A DNA stretch of 44,922 nucleotides from Chloroflexota bacterium (GTDB taxonomy: Bacteria; Chloroflexota; Anaerolineae; Promineifilales; Promineifilaceae), in assembly GCA_024223125.1 (NCBI GenBank), contig JAAEOP010001081.1:1-44922 (forward strand), in the 5' to 3' direction. The notes beneath the pieces are model-generated. The model had not been told where the DNA came from. It searched no databases and was given only the letters and a program-made list of their open reading frames with translations. Both the position numbers and the translations under genes were made by a program. Below are positions 1 through 7,744 of this stretch, piece by piece (the stretch's first letter is position 1; every line of letters starts with the position of its first letter).

Positions 1-497
1 GGGTTGCCGATTTTGACATTGTTTAATGGTTCCATGGCTACGCCAAGCTGCTCAGGCATAAATGGCTCGGCTGGCAATGATAAGGTTTCTCCAGGCGTCA
101 ATGGCAGCGTCCACAAATGGCCGGCCCCAAAATTCCCCAGATATAATGTCGTTCCATCGGGGGCAATGTTCACGAACGGTACGCCAGACAAATCGCCTGA
201 GTCCCGACTGCTGGGCAAACCGGAAATGAGGCGGCCAATACGGCCGTCTGGCGTCATTAAACTCACGCCGGCGCTTAAATCGTTGTTGCCCGTCCCTTCT
301 TCGGCAATGAGCAGCGACCCATCTGGCAACGCTGCCAGCCCGACCGGATTGAGCAACCCTTCGGCTATAACGGCCGTATGGGGCACAATCTCAACTGGCT
401 CTTTTTGGCAGGCGGTAATGAGGAGGATGAGGATGGTAACGGCCGTTAAGCCAACCATTCTTAAATTGCTATTGTGTGTTCTTCGTTTAATTAACAT
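1..497 (-). CDS. Secreted lipoprotein, ScyD/ScyE-like beta-propeller (5' part only)
   Basis: The gene runs off the left edge; about 165 N-terminal residues are visible. The ATG at 497 opens a basic N-terminus (MLIKRR), a hydrophobic stretch (about residues 14-29) and a lipobox ending LITAC (Cys30), so it should be a lipid-anchored exported protein. After the anchor come NPVGLAALPDG, LLIAEEGTG and later FVNIAPDGTTLYLGNFG. Such G-x-PDG-x-L-x-hA repeats suit a six-bladed propeller of the ScyD/ScyE or NHL/SMP-30 kind. The substrate is unknown. It is divergent from the toxin-antitoxin pair, with only about 50 bases between the starts, so the TA operator could also affect it. The lipoprotein call is firm; the family call is moderate because the C-terminal blades are missing. 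Confidence 0.7.
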   Translation of the reverse strand, partial: MLIKRRTHNSNLRMVGLTAVTILILLITACQKEPVEIVPHTAVIAEGLLNPVGLAALPDGSLLIAEEGTGNNDLSAGVSLMTPDGRIGRLISGLPSSRDSGDLSGVPFVNIAPDGTTLYLGNFGAGHLWTLPLTPGETLSLPAEPFMPEQLGVAMEPLNNVKIGN

Positions 498-511
498 AGG
501 AATTCAATTAG

Positions 512-542
512 GTTTACAAATAGTAAACATTCGTGTTAAAAT
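512..542 (+). promoter_or_regulatory. Promoter with inverted-repeat operator for the RelE/XRE operon
   Basis: TTTACA (513-518) and TAAAAT (537-542) are separated by 18 bases, each one mismatch from the sigma-70 consensus. A perfect inverted repeat GTTTAC-AAATA-GTAAAC (512-528) covers the -35 box and is a natural site for autorepression by the XRE antitoxin. The expected transcription start is at or beside the toxin ATG (549), so the toxin mRNA may be leaderless. No Shine-Dalgarno sequence precedes that ATG. Confidence 0.5.
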
Positions 543-548
543 ATTGCA

Positions 549-806
549 ATGTATGCAGTTGAATATAGCAAATCATCTCAAAAAGTATTGCGTCGTCTAC
601 CACGTAATCTAACAAATCGAATATTCAACAAAATGGATAATATTGCACGTAATCCATACACCCACCACAATAATGTCAAATCATTAAAAGGTTCGCAATA
701 TTATCGTCTGAGGATCGGAGATTGGCGAGTTATTTATGAAATTCAGGATGATCAGATACTTATCGTTGTCCTGAAAGTTGCTTCGCGTGGAGAGGTATAT
801 AAATGA
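549..806 (+). CDS. RelE/ParE-family toxin of a type II toxin-antitoxin system
   Basis: This 85-residue basic protein has the RelE fold signature: an N-terminal YAVEYSKSSQKVLRRLP segment (strand then helix), a middle LKGSQYYRLRIGDWRVIY core and a C-terminal VVLKVASRGEVYK. RelE-family toxins cleave mRNA in the ribosomal A site; the conserved basic and aromatic residues (RLR, RVIY, R near the end) are present. It overlaps the next gene by 4 bases (ATGA), so translation is coupled. The toxin-first order is that of HigBA-type pairs. Local composition is more AT-rich than the neighbours, as expected of a mobile TA module. No good ribosome-binding site is seen; see the promoter entry. Confidence 0.88.
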   Translation: MYAVEYSKSSQKVLRRLPRNLTNRIFNKMDNIARNPYTHHNNVKSLKGSQYYRLRIGDWRVIYEIQDDQILIVVLKVASRGEVYK

Positions 807-1183
807 AAGAAATGAATGTTGAGATCATTAAAGAGGGCGGCTCCCCTGCATATGCTGTACTTCCGTATGATGACTATATCCAACTCACAGAGAAACTTGA
901 GGACCTGGAAGATATTCAAGCCGCTGATGAGGTTAGTTATCGTATCAAATCTGGTCAGGAAGAAACGATTCCAGCGCATGTGGTGCGGGAGTTGGTGGAT
1001 AGTGAACGGCCGTTACGCATTTGGCGCAAATATCGTGGATTAACTCAACAAAATTTGGCCGACCAAATCGGCATCAGCAAATCCTACTACTCCCAAATCG
1101 AGTCCGGTAATCGCTCAGGGTCTATCGCCGCGCTAAAGCGAATTGCAACAGCTTTGAATATATCGTTGGATGACATCGTTTAA
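803..1183 (+). CDS. Antitoxin with Phd-like N-terminus and XRE-family HTH C-terminus
   Basis: 126 residues in two parts. The N-terminal half (about 1-45) contains YAVLPYDDYIQLTEKLEDLED, which resembles the Phd/YefM core (YxVLPYEEY). The C-terminal half (about 72-126) is a classic XRE helix-turn-helix: IWRKYRGLTQQNLADQIG, SKSYYSQIESG, then an IAALKRIATALNISLDDIV tail typical of HigA/HipB proteins. It probably neutralises the upstream RelE-type toxin and represses the operon through the inverted repeat at 512-528. It starts inside the toxin stop codon (ATGA overlap). The mix of a Phd-like part with an XRE part in one small protein is noteworthy but not unique. Confidence 0.85.
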   Translation: MKEMNVEIIKEGGSPAYAVLPYDDYIQLTEKLEDLEDIQAADEVSYRIKSGQEETIPAHVVRELVDSERPLRIWRKYRGLTQQNLADQIGISKSYYSQIESGNRSGSIAALKRIATALNISLDDIV

Positions 1184-1186
1184 GCA

Positions 1187-1223
1187 TTATTATCCCGAAA
1201 ACTGCCAGTTTCTGGGATAATAA
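1187..1223. terminator. Bidirectional hairpin between convergent genes
   Basis: TTATTATCCC (1187-1196) and GGGATAATAA (1214-1223) are perfectly complementary. An inner AAACT/AGTTT pair extends the stem around a GCC loop. It lies between the antitoxin stop and the phosphodiesterase stop, which face each other. There is no long T-run on either side, so it may be a weak terminator or an mRNA-end stabiliser. Confidence 0.6.
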
Positions 1224-1226
1224 AGT

Positions 1227-2252
1227 CTACGGCTCTAAGTTCAACAAAATGTCTGGTCTATCGCTGATAATGCCATCAACCCCCATCTCGATGAGGTCTT
1301 GCATATCCGCAGTCTCATTGACCGTCCAGGGGATAACAAGCAGTCCAACTTTGTGTGCTTTACTTACCAATTCTGGTGTCAATGCATTGTGATTCATAGA
1401 CCAGATATTGGCTCCGGCCGCCACCATTCCGGTGATGTCGGCGCTCTCGCGGGAGGTGAGCGCGGCCAACCGAATTGTTTCATTTACCGAGCGGATAGCC
1501 CACAATGAACGATGATCAAAGCTTTGCACAACAACCCGATCTTCAACGTTAAATTCACCTATAATTTGCAAGATGTCTAGCTCAAACGAGCCGGGATTTT
1601 CGCCGTCAAAACTATCTCCAATAGCCTTATCTAAATCTGGTTTGCGCTTTGTTTCGATGTTGAACATCACCCGTTGGGCGTTGGCGCGTTGGGCGTCGCT
1701 CTTTAGCTCAGATTGGCTGTAGGTTTCTACAAATTGGAACAGTTCTTCCAGGCTGATAATTTGGTATGCGTCACCGGCAAGCGGTGTGGGGGCGCTGCTT
1801 TGGTCTGGATATTTGTCAGGGTTGGGGTTACGGCCGCAGCGGTATGATTGCAATTGTTGGTGGGTCAATTGGCTAATGAGCAGCGCTTCGCCCCATTTAA
1901 CCAGGCTGTCTGGGTCTGGCGTATCAACGGCCGCATCTGGGTCTAAGCCGCATTTATCGCCGTCAATTTTGTCGTCATGCCAAACGACTACAACGTTATC
2001 GGCCGAATAATGCAAATCAAGTTCCAGGGTTGTAACCCCTAAATCGAGGGCGGTTTCAAAGGCTGGCAATGTGTTTTCTGGCTTGAGACCGCGTGCGCCG
2101 CGATGACCCTGGGCATCAAACCCATCAGGGAGTTGGTTATTAATGATGTCGGGGATGGAAACGGAAGCGGCCGTTTCTCCCTTCCCAGACCCTTCTCTAC
2201 CACAAGCAACCAAAAACAATAAAAGCAACAACCAAATTATATAATTTCTCAC
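1227..2252 (-). CDS. Glycerophosphodiester phosphodiesterase, secreted lipoprotein
   Basis: GDPD-family enzymes hydrolyse glycerophosphodiesters to glycerol-3-phosphate and an alcohol. The signature residues are present: GHRGARGLKPENT (catalytic His and the PENT motif), LELDLHYSADN (metal-binding E-x-D), VVVWHDD (second catalytic His), later FNIETK, and a C-terminal WTVNE...GVDGIISDRPD. I choose the GTG at 2252: it is preceded by GAGAGGGA at good spacing and gives a compact signal peptide MRNYIIWLLLLLFLVAC (lipobox Cys17), against a TTG 18 bases upstream with no such site. The product is about 341 residues. It follows a UgpB-like binding protein, fitting a glycerophosphodiester uptake or scavenging role, but two hairpins separate them, so it may be partly independent in transcription. 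Confidence 0.9.
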   Translation of the reverse strand: MRNYIIWLLLLLFLVACGREGSGKGETAASVSIPDIINNQLPDGFDAQGHRGARGLKPENTLPAFETALDLGVTTLELDLHYSADNVVVVWHDDKIDGDKCGLDPDAAVDTPDPDSLVKWGEALLISQLTHQQLQSYRCGRNPNPDKYPDQSSAPTPLAGDAYQIISLEELFQFVETYSQSELKSDAQRANAQRVMFNIETKRKPDLDKAIGDSFDGENPGSFELDILQIIGEFNVEDRVVVQSFDHRSLWAIRSVNETIRLAALTSRESADITGMVAAGANIWSMNHNALTPELVSKAHKVGLLVIPWTVNETADMQDLIEMGVDGIISDRPDILLNLEP

Positions 2253-2277
2253 ATCTTCCCTCTCGCACAAACAGAAA

Positions 2278-2313
2278 CAGCCGGGATTAAGTATAAAAAC
2301 CTAATTCCGGCTG
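2278..2313 (-). terminator. Strong hairpin upstream of the phosphodiesterase gene
   Basis: CAGCCGGGATTA and TAATTCCGGCTG form a 12-bp stem with one mismatch around an A/T-rich loop. On the minus strand the stem is followed by a T-rich tract. It lies 25 bases before the GTG start, so it could end read-through from the binding-protein gene or act as a leader structure. Confidence 0.5.
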
Positions 2314-2319
2314 CTTGAA

Positions 2320-2352
2320 AAACCTCAAAGGTATGAGAGACCTTCAAGGTTT
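2320..2352 (-). terminator. Rho-independent terminator after the binding-protein gene
   Basis: On the minus strand AAACCTTGAAGGT pairs with ACCTTTGAGGTTT, with a two-base internal mismatch and a short loop. It is followed directly by a T-run, 12 bases past the ugpB stop codon. This is the textbook position and form, and it suggests the abundant binding-protein message ends here. Confidence 0.65.
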
Positions 2353-2363
2353 AAGTGAAGTAA

Positions 2364-3794
2364 TTAGTCGCCAAAGAACTCGTTATAGTCAGACAGTTCC
2401 TGATTTGCCTTTTCGGCCGCTTCGTCCAACGCTTCTTGAGGACTCATGCCATCATCTAAAACACGGCTGTACGCATCCACGATGAACTGTCGGATGGCCG
2501 GGAATGGACCTGCTTTACCGCCCAAAACGGCATAGTTCGGAGAACCATCAGCCATGGTGGTGTTGGTGCTGGCAAGCTGGTCAATTGCGGTACGGAAGTT
2601 CGGATTTTCTTCCCAGAAAGTCATCAGGTCAGCATTGTCATCCAAATCTGTACGGACTGGGAAGTAGCCTGTTTCACTGTGCCAGGTCACCTGCTGGGCT
2701 GGTTCAGCCATGAACTTCATCACTTCCCAAGCGGCGGCATTCACTGCATCATCGTCAGAGTCGATGAGCCATAAAGCGGCGCCACCAATGACAACACCAT
2801 TCCGGTCGCTGCTGTCGCTGTGGGGGATGTAGGTAGTGCTAACGGTGAAGTCAGCCCCTTCCTGCATGCTCAATGCACCAGAGGTGGAGTCAAAAATCAT
2901 GGCTGTTTGTCCAGCTTGGAAAGCAGCATCGGTGTCGGTCCAGGTTTTACCCAAGTTTGGTGCATACCCGTCAGCCAACAAGCCAGAGAGGAAGGTGAAT
3001 ACGTTGACAGCTTCGCCTTGGTTGAAAACGGCTTCGGTTGCGCGAGCGGTACGGCCGTTATCATTGTTGAAGTAAAGACCACCACTGTTTGCAGTGATTT
3101 GCTCGAAGTACCAGCCTACTTGGCCAAAGGTGACACAGAATTCTACGTCAGCGCCCTGCAACTCATCACAAAGGGCGATAAAGTCAGAGAATGTCCAATC
3201 CAGCGGCGGTGGCTCAATACCTAGCTCTTCAAACATGTCTGCATTGTAGTAAACAATGGGTGTACTGCTGTTGAATGCCATACCAACCATACCTTCATCA
3301 TCTGAATAGTAATCGCGAACGGCGGGAACAAAGATGTCGGCGTCGAAGCCTTCAAAAGAGTGGGCTGAAACCAAACGACCCGTATCAAACATCGTTTGAG
3401 CGGCAAGGTCAAAGTTCTGGGTGATGTTTGGCTCTGTGCCGGTTTCAAACGAAGCTAAAAGTGCGTTGTAGGTGTCGTCATAGGTGCCTTGGAAGGTAAC
3501 GTTTACCTGGATGTCATCATGGCTATCATTGAAACGACCAGCCAATTCCTCAACTGTCTCACCTAATTCGTTGCTCATTGCGTGCCAGAATTCGACGGTG
3601 ATGACTTCATGTTCCATCTCTTCTTCTGCCATTTCTTCTTCTTCGGCAGCGGGTTCTTCCGCCGATTCTTCAGCGGCTGGTTCTTCGGCAGCTGGCTCTT
3701 CTGCGACCGGTTCATCGGCCGCACCACCGCCACAAGCTGCAAGAACAAGGGTCAATACTGCTAACAGTGCAATCAACTTCAATAAATCTTTCAT
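2364..3794 (-). CDS. ugpB: ABC transporter substrate-binding lipoprotein, UgpB-like
   Basis: 476 residues. A lipoprotein signal peptide ends LVLAACG (Cys21), followed by a Glu/Ala/Pro-rich linker (about residues 25-62) that lifts the domain off the membrane. The mature domain begins VEFWHAMSNELGETVEELAGRFN and continues DIQVNVTFQGTYDDTYNALLASF and GTEPNITQ. This is the type I (MalE/UgpB) solute-binding family, and the FWHxM...LGE start is especially UgpB-like. The ligand is probably glycerol-3-phosphate or a glycerophosphodiester, supported by the phosphodiesterase next door; another sugar is possible. A GGAGG ribosome-binding site stands 9 bases before the ATG. It follows the two permease genes, and a good terminator follows it. 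No ATPase gene is in the cluster. Confidence 0.85.
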   Translation of the reverse strand: MKDLLKLIALLAVLTLVLAACGGGAADEPVAEEPAAEEPAAEESAEEPAAEEEEMAEEEMEHEVITVEFWHAMSNELGETVEELAGRFNDSHDDIQVNVTFQGTYDDTYNALLASFETGTEPNITQNFDLAAQTMFDTGRLVSAHSFEGFDADIFVPAVRDYYSDDEGMVGMAFNSSTPIVYYNADMFEELGIEPPPLDWTFSDFIALCDELQGADVEFCVTFGQVGWYFEQITANSGGLYFNNDNGRTARATEAVFNQGEAVNVFTFLSGLLADGYAPNLGKTWTDTDAAFQAGQTAMIFDSTSGALSMQEGADFTVSTTYIPHSDSSDRNGVVIGGAALWLIDSDDDAVNAAAWEVMKFMAEPAQQVTWHSETGYFPVRTDLDDNADLMTFWEENPNFRTAIDQLASTNTTMADGSPNYAVLGGKAGPFPAIRQFIVDAYSRVLDDGMSPQEALDEAAEKANQELSDYNEFFGD

Positions 3795-3922
3795 AATCTT
3801 CTACCTCCATAGTGAAGATACAAACACCTGTCTCCATTAGAATTTTTTGAGAGTAGGTGGGAAACAAAACGGCCGTTTGCTTTCACATGCAGCCGCTGAA
3901 AACAAAATAAAACTTCAAGAAA

Positions 3923-4777
3923 TTATCCCTTCAACCCGGTCATGGCAATCCCTTTTACCAATTGTCGTTGAGCAATCAAAAAAAGTATCAATGTTGGCAA
4001 AAGGGCAATAACGGCCGCTGCCATCACAGCGCCCCAATCGGCGCCGCGTTCCTGGTCAAACAAAAAGAAACGAATGCCAATTTGAATGGTACGCATATTT
4101 TCGTCATTTGTAATAATCAGTGGCCACAAATATTGGCTCCAGGCGCTTAAAAATGCAAAAATACCAAATGCACTGATTGACCCCTTGCTTAACGGAACCA
4201 AAATTTGCCATAAAAACCGCCAGTTGCCGGCGCCATCAATTTTGGCAGAATCATGTAACTCTTTTGGAATGGTGAGAAAGAATTGGCGTAACAAAAACAC
4301 CCCAAAAGCGCTTGCCAAAAAGGGAACGGCCAGACCGGCATATGTATTCGCCCAGCCCCATTTTGAAACCATAATAAAGTTTGGAATGAAGGTTAGTTGG
4401 AAGGGAACCATTAAGCTGCCTAGGATCAAATAGAACAATATGTCACGTCCAGGAAACTCCAAAATAGAAAAAGCATAAGCAGCTAGAATACTAAAAAACA
4501 ATTGGCAAACAACAATAATACCCGTTTGAATAAGACTGTTGCCAAAAAATCGCCACAGCGGTGTAGATGTCCAGGCTGTAATATAATTTTCAACAGTCCA
4601 CACTTCAGGCAGCATCGTAGGTGGATAATTGGTCACATCTTCCGGAAGCTTAAAACTGGTAAAGATAGCCAGGAAAATCGGCGATGCTACCAATAACCCC
4701 AAACTAATCAATAAAATTTGTAACAATATTTCATTTGTTTTCAAACCGGATCTGCTTGATTTTTTAGGGGATACCAT
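3923..4777 (-). CDS. ugpE: ABC transporter permease, UgpE/MalG type
   Basis: 284 residues with about six membrane segments. It belongs to the binding-protein-dependent permease family (MalG/UgpE). The cytoplasmic EAA loop is visible as ELHDSAKIDGAGNWRFLWQI followed by LVPLSKG, which contacts the ATPase. The C-terminal GIAMTGLKG is typical of MalG-type proteins. Its ATG overlaps the stop of the preceding permease by one base (TAATG), so the two are translationally coupled and probably form a heterodimeric channel. Confidence 0.9.
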   Translation of the reverse strand: MVSPKKSSRSGLKTNEILLQILLISLGLLVASPIFLAIFTSFKLPEDVTNYPPTMLPEVWTVENYITAWTSTPLWRFFGNSLIQTGIIVVCQLFFSILAAYAFSILEFPGRDILFYLILGSLMVPFQLTFIPNFIMVSKWGWANTYAGLAVPFLASAFGVFLLRQFFLTIPKELHDSAKIDGAGNWRFLWQILVPLSKGSISAFGIFAFLSAWSQYLWPLIITNDENMRTIQIGIRFFLFDQERGADWGAVMAAAVIALLPTLILFLIAQRQLVKGIAMTGLKG

Positions 4778-5730
4778 TAGTAATGCACCTTTCGACCAAA
4801 GCCTCTAAACTGAATAAAGGAAATGAGAAGTATTAGCAAAAATAGCAGATATGCCTGGGCGGAAGCGTAGCCGCGAAACGGCGTACCCACAAAGGCGTCA
4901 TAATAAATTGAATAGAGCAAGGTGTTGGTGGCACCACCGGGGCCACCCTGAGTCAAGATATTGATCTCGCCAAAAACCTGCATACCGTTTATCACATTAA
5001 TAATCATCAAAAAGAAAAGTGTGGGAGAGAGCAGTGGCAACGTAATGTGGCGTATCCGATGCCACAGGTTAGCGCCGTCTACTTTGGCCGCCTCATAATA
5101 AGTGCCATCAATATTCTGAATACCGGCCAATGCAATAATGACGTTAAACCCTAACTGCCGCCAAATAACAGCCAAAATAACGGCGATTAAGGCCCATTGT
5201 TTTGAAGAGAGCCAATTGGGGCCAGGATCAACGCCAACAAAGCTTAATAGATAATTGATGTAGCCCACGATTGGATGGTAAATCCATCTGAACAATACGC
5301 CTGTGACCGCGCTACTAATCACAATCGGTACAAATATTAACAGCCGATGAAACCATGTCAGACGTTTAAGTGGATAGGAAAGAGCGATAGCCAGGATAAC
5401 TGCTATGGCAATTCCCCCGGGAACAACGCCCAAAATAAACAGCAACGTTACTTTTAAGCTGTTAAGATACTCTGGATCGTTTAATAGGCGTATATAGTTA
5501 CCCAAACCTACATCAATTGTTTGGCTGCCAAATGGGGCTACACGAGTTAAGCTCAGGCGAAATGAGGTGAAGATAGGAATAAAAACAAAGATGGTTAAGA
5601 TGATAAGCGTTGGCGCCAAATAAAGATACCCTTCAATGGCAGATTTAAGTTTGTTTTTTCTTCTGGTACGCACTTTTTCGGCAGATGCAGAAACAGTCTG
5701 ACTACTATTTGCAGGCATTGATTGACTCAT
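4777..5730 (-). CDS. ugpA: ABC transporter permease, UgpA/MalF type
   Basis: 317 residues: a Ser/Lys/Arg-rich cytoplasmic N-terminus (about 1-35), then about six membrane helices beginning GYLYLAPTLIILTIFVFIP. The EAA motif is present as YYEAAKVDGANLWHRIRHI followed by TLPLLSPT. This is the partner permease of UgpE and the first gene of the minus-strand transporter operon. No ATPase (UgpC/MsmK type) is encoded nearby, so a shared multitask ATPase elsewhere is likely, as known for several CUT1 transporters. The ribosome-binding site before the ATG is weak. Confidence 0.9.
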   Translation of the reverse strand: MSQSMPANSSQTVSASAEKVRTRRKNKLKSAIEGYLYLAPTLIILTIFVFIPIFTSFRLSLTRVAPFGSQTIDVGLGNYIRLLNDPEYLNSLKVTLLFILGVVPGGIAIAVILAIALSYPLKRLTWFHRLLIFVPIVISSAVTGVLFRWIYHPIVGYINYLLSFVGVDPGPNWLSSKQWALIAVILAVIWRQLGFNVIIALAGIQNIDGTYYEAAKVDGANLWHRIRHITLPLLSPTLFFLMIINVINGMQVFGEINILTQGGPGGATNTLLYSIYYDAFVGTPFRGYASAQAYLLFLLILLISFIQFRGFGRKVHY

Positions 5731-6081
5731 AATTAACTCGTTGCTTGATTTGTAGCTTTGTAGTTTTATACCGTCAATTAACGGCCGTTAAATATAACAA
5801 ACGCTAGTATAACACGAATAAAACTGTCGCCAAAGTGGGCTGTGGGGTGCGCTTCGATACAGAATTATCTTTTATTCCACCCATATTTTGGATGATGTAC
5901 AGTGGGTGAGTGATACGGCCGCTATAAGGTGACAAAATTCCCCAACTTCCCCTCATATAATATTCTCGTGGAAGTATTATTGCTGAAAACCAAACTGCAT
6001 AAGCCGCTATTACGGCCGTCCCTCTTCGTCCCCCGCCCCCATCTCATTGGCATTTGTGGGACGTTGGGTTAAGGTTCAACA
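5731..6081. other. Divergent intergenic region (351 bases)
   Basis: This region separates the transporter operon (minus) from the methyltransferase gene (plus). It carries two ACGGCCGT octamers (5790s and 6010s), a candidate minus-strand promoter (separate entry) and a TATAAT at 5956-5961 that could serve the plus strand but lacks a good -35 box at proper spacing. I see no small gene, riboswitch or strong hairpin here. Confidence 0.4.
5806..5833 (-). promoter_or_regulatory. Candidate promoter of the ugp-type transporter operon
   Basis: On the minus strand TTGGCG (5833-5828) and TATACT (5811-5806) are 16 bases apart. The predicted transcription start near 5799 gives a leader of about 70 bases before the ugpA ATG at 5730. 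The match to the sigma-70 consensus is partial, so this is only a candidate. Confidence 0.35.
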
Positions 6082-6816
6082 ATGAATATTTTTGAACAAA
6101 CATTAAACAACATTTCTGGTGGGCAGGTTCTTGATGTTGCCACATCGCGCGGCGGTTTTGTTGAGCGGTTGAAAGAACATCTACAAAACTACACATCCAT
6201 AATCGGTATTGACGTTGACGCACAAATTTTGGAAATAGCGCGAGACAATTTTGATGACGAGAACATCCGATTTATGCTGATGGATGCGGGGCGATTGGAA
6301 TTTGAAAACGGCCGTTTTGACACCGTTACCGCCTCCGCATCCCTGCACCATCTACCCGACATCCCCCAAGCGCTTGCAGAAATAAACCGCGTCCTAAAAC
6401 CAGGTGGAACCTTCATCTTCATTGAAATGCACCGGGACGCGCAAACAGAAGCACAGCGTACCCTCGTCCAAATGCACCACTGGGCGGCAGACGTAGACAC
6501 CATGCGCGGCGTCTACCATAATAAAACCTTTACCCGCCAAGAATTGGTAGATTTCATCGAAAGCATGAGGTTGCAAAACGTTGTCATGCACGATTTTTTG
6601 GAAACAGATTCAGATCCAAATGATGAAGAATCAATCAAGCATTGTGAAAACGTGATTGATAAAGTTTTGCAGCGTGCCATCGGTTTTCCTGAATACGAAT
6701 CGCTCAAAGCACGCAGCAAAGAATTGCGAAAACGATTACATGATAGTGGCGTTCATTGGGAACCCGCACTCTTTATTATTGGTCAGAAACCGTTTACAAA
6801 CAAGACAATATTCTGA
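6082..6816 (+). CDS. Class I SAM-dependent methyltransferase
   Basis: 244 residues with a Methyltransf_11/25 core. Motif I is GGQVLDVATSRGGFVERL, with the acidic residue ending strand 2 in IGIDVDAQILEIA. Motif II is FMLMDAGRLEFENGRFDTVTA, then SASLHHLPDIPQALAEINRVLKPGG (the typical LHHL...RVLKPGG post-motif). The C-terminal part (about 145-240) is helical and charged and probably recognises the substrate, which cannot be named. The glycine-rich loop is degenerate (VATSRGG instead of DxGxGxG). It is convergent with the GntR gene and separated from it by 3 bases. Confidence 0.85.
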   Translation: MNIFEQTLNNISGGQVLDVATSRGGFVERLKEHLQNYTSIIGIDVDAQILEIARDNFDDENIRFMLMDAGRLEFENGRFDTVTASASLHHLPDIPQALAEINRVLKPGGTFIFIEMHRDAQTEAQRTLVQMHHWAADVDTMRGVYHNKTFTRQELVDFIESMRLQNVVMHDFLETDSDPNDEESIKHCENVIDKVLQRAIGFPEYESLKARSKELRKRLHDSGVHWEPALFIIGQKPFTNKTIF

Positions 6817-6819
6817 TTC

Positions 6820-7557
6820 TTAACCCCACGCCTGGACTAATCTCAAACGGAGAATGGCTTGATCAAAATAGCTAATTCCGAAGACAAGTGGTTGGTTCAC
6901 CTTATCATAAAACGTTTCTGTTAACTGCAAAAGAGGGGTGTCTGCGCTGCGGCGCAGAACAGCGTTTATCGGGGCAGCGGCCGATTTTGCTTCAATATCG
7001 GTGATGGCATAAGCAATATCCTGATGACAATATTCTTGTAGTAGTTTGTGGATTGGCAGTTGGCTATTAAATTGGGTGAGATCTATGTTCACATCAATGA
7101 ATGAACGAGATATGGCATTGTTCGTGCAAATAGCCGGTTGATTATTGGCCATGAAGAGACGTTGTAAGTTGATCACGGCCGTATTTCCATCCAGCCCCAA
7201 CGCCTGAGCTTCTTGTTGAGTTGGGTTTCGCTCCTCTACTAACAGCGTCTTAATCGAATGGGTATACCCATTGTCTTCTATCAAGCGAGAAAAATCCCAA
7301 ATACCTCCATAACGAAAATCTACATCCCGTATACGTTCATTGACATACGTTCCATCCCCCTGTTTACGCAAAATCAAACCTTCAGTGGCAAATTTTGCCA
7401 TAACTGTGCGCACAGTTGCCCGGCTGACCCCTAACTCCAACGCCAATTCGCTTTCCGATGGCATCCGGCTGCCGGGTGGGTATTCACGGTTGCGAAGACG
7501 CTGCCGCAGAATATCGCTGACTTGTTCTGTAATTGGTTTGGGACGTTGTACACGCAT
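6820..7557 (-). CDS. GntR-family transcriptional regulator (HutC subfamily, UTRA domain)
   Basis: 245 residues. The winged-helix domain occupies about 1-75: the QVSDILRQRLRNREYPPGSRMPSESELALELGVSRATVRTVM stretch is the canonical GntR signature, ending in LILRKQGDGTYV. The remainder (about 90-240) matches a UTRA effector domain, with R-x-P-L-x-Q and QPLVFGISYFD-type strands. It is divergent from the molybdo-hydroxylase operon, about 190 bases away, so it is the best candidate regulator of the purine supercluster and probably responds to a purine or its breakdown product. That role is inferred from position only. I could not define an operator with confidence. Confidence 0.9.
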   Translation of the reverse strand: MRVQRPKPITEQVSDILRQRLRNREYPPGSRMPSESELALELGVSRATVRTVMAKFATEGLILRKQGDGTYVNERIRDVDFRYGGIWDFSRLIEDNGYTHSIKTLLVEERNPTQQEAQALGLDGNTAVINLQRLFMANNQPAICTNNAISRSFIDVNIDLTQFNSQLPIHKLLQEYCHQDIAYAITDIEAKSAAAPINAVLRRSADTPLLQLTETFYDKVNQPLVFGISYFDQAILRLRLVQAWG

Positions 7558-7744
7558 GAGTTTGATTGTTTGTCAAAGCATAAATGATATGTTATAAAAG
7601 GTCTGACGATTGCCGACTAACCATTGGTAGTTTAGGGAATGACTACAAGATTGTCAAATTTGTTCTTTGGGATTTTGGCATAAAACGTAATGAGTATAAC
7701 GTGATAACTCTCTTGTTGCGTTTCACGTTTCACCTATATGAACC

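Noticed and set aside
4..612. A 202-codon plus-strand open frame at the left edge
   Set aside because: It is the complement of the lipoprotein gene, has no family features and runs through the toxin-antitoxin promoter; the minus-strand reading has a lipobox and propeller motifs.
7558..7744. Purine or molybdenum-cofactor riboswitch upstream of the first hydroxylase gene
   Set aside because: I looked for the conserved three-way junction and P1 stem of purine riboswitches and for a Moco-type fold but saw neither; only A/T-rich DNA and a GTTTCAC direct repeat are present. A covariance-model search would decide.
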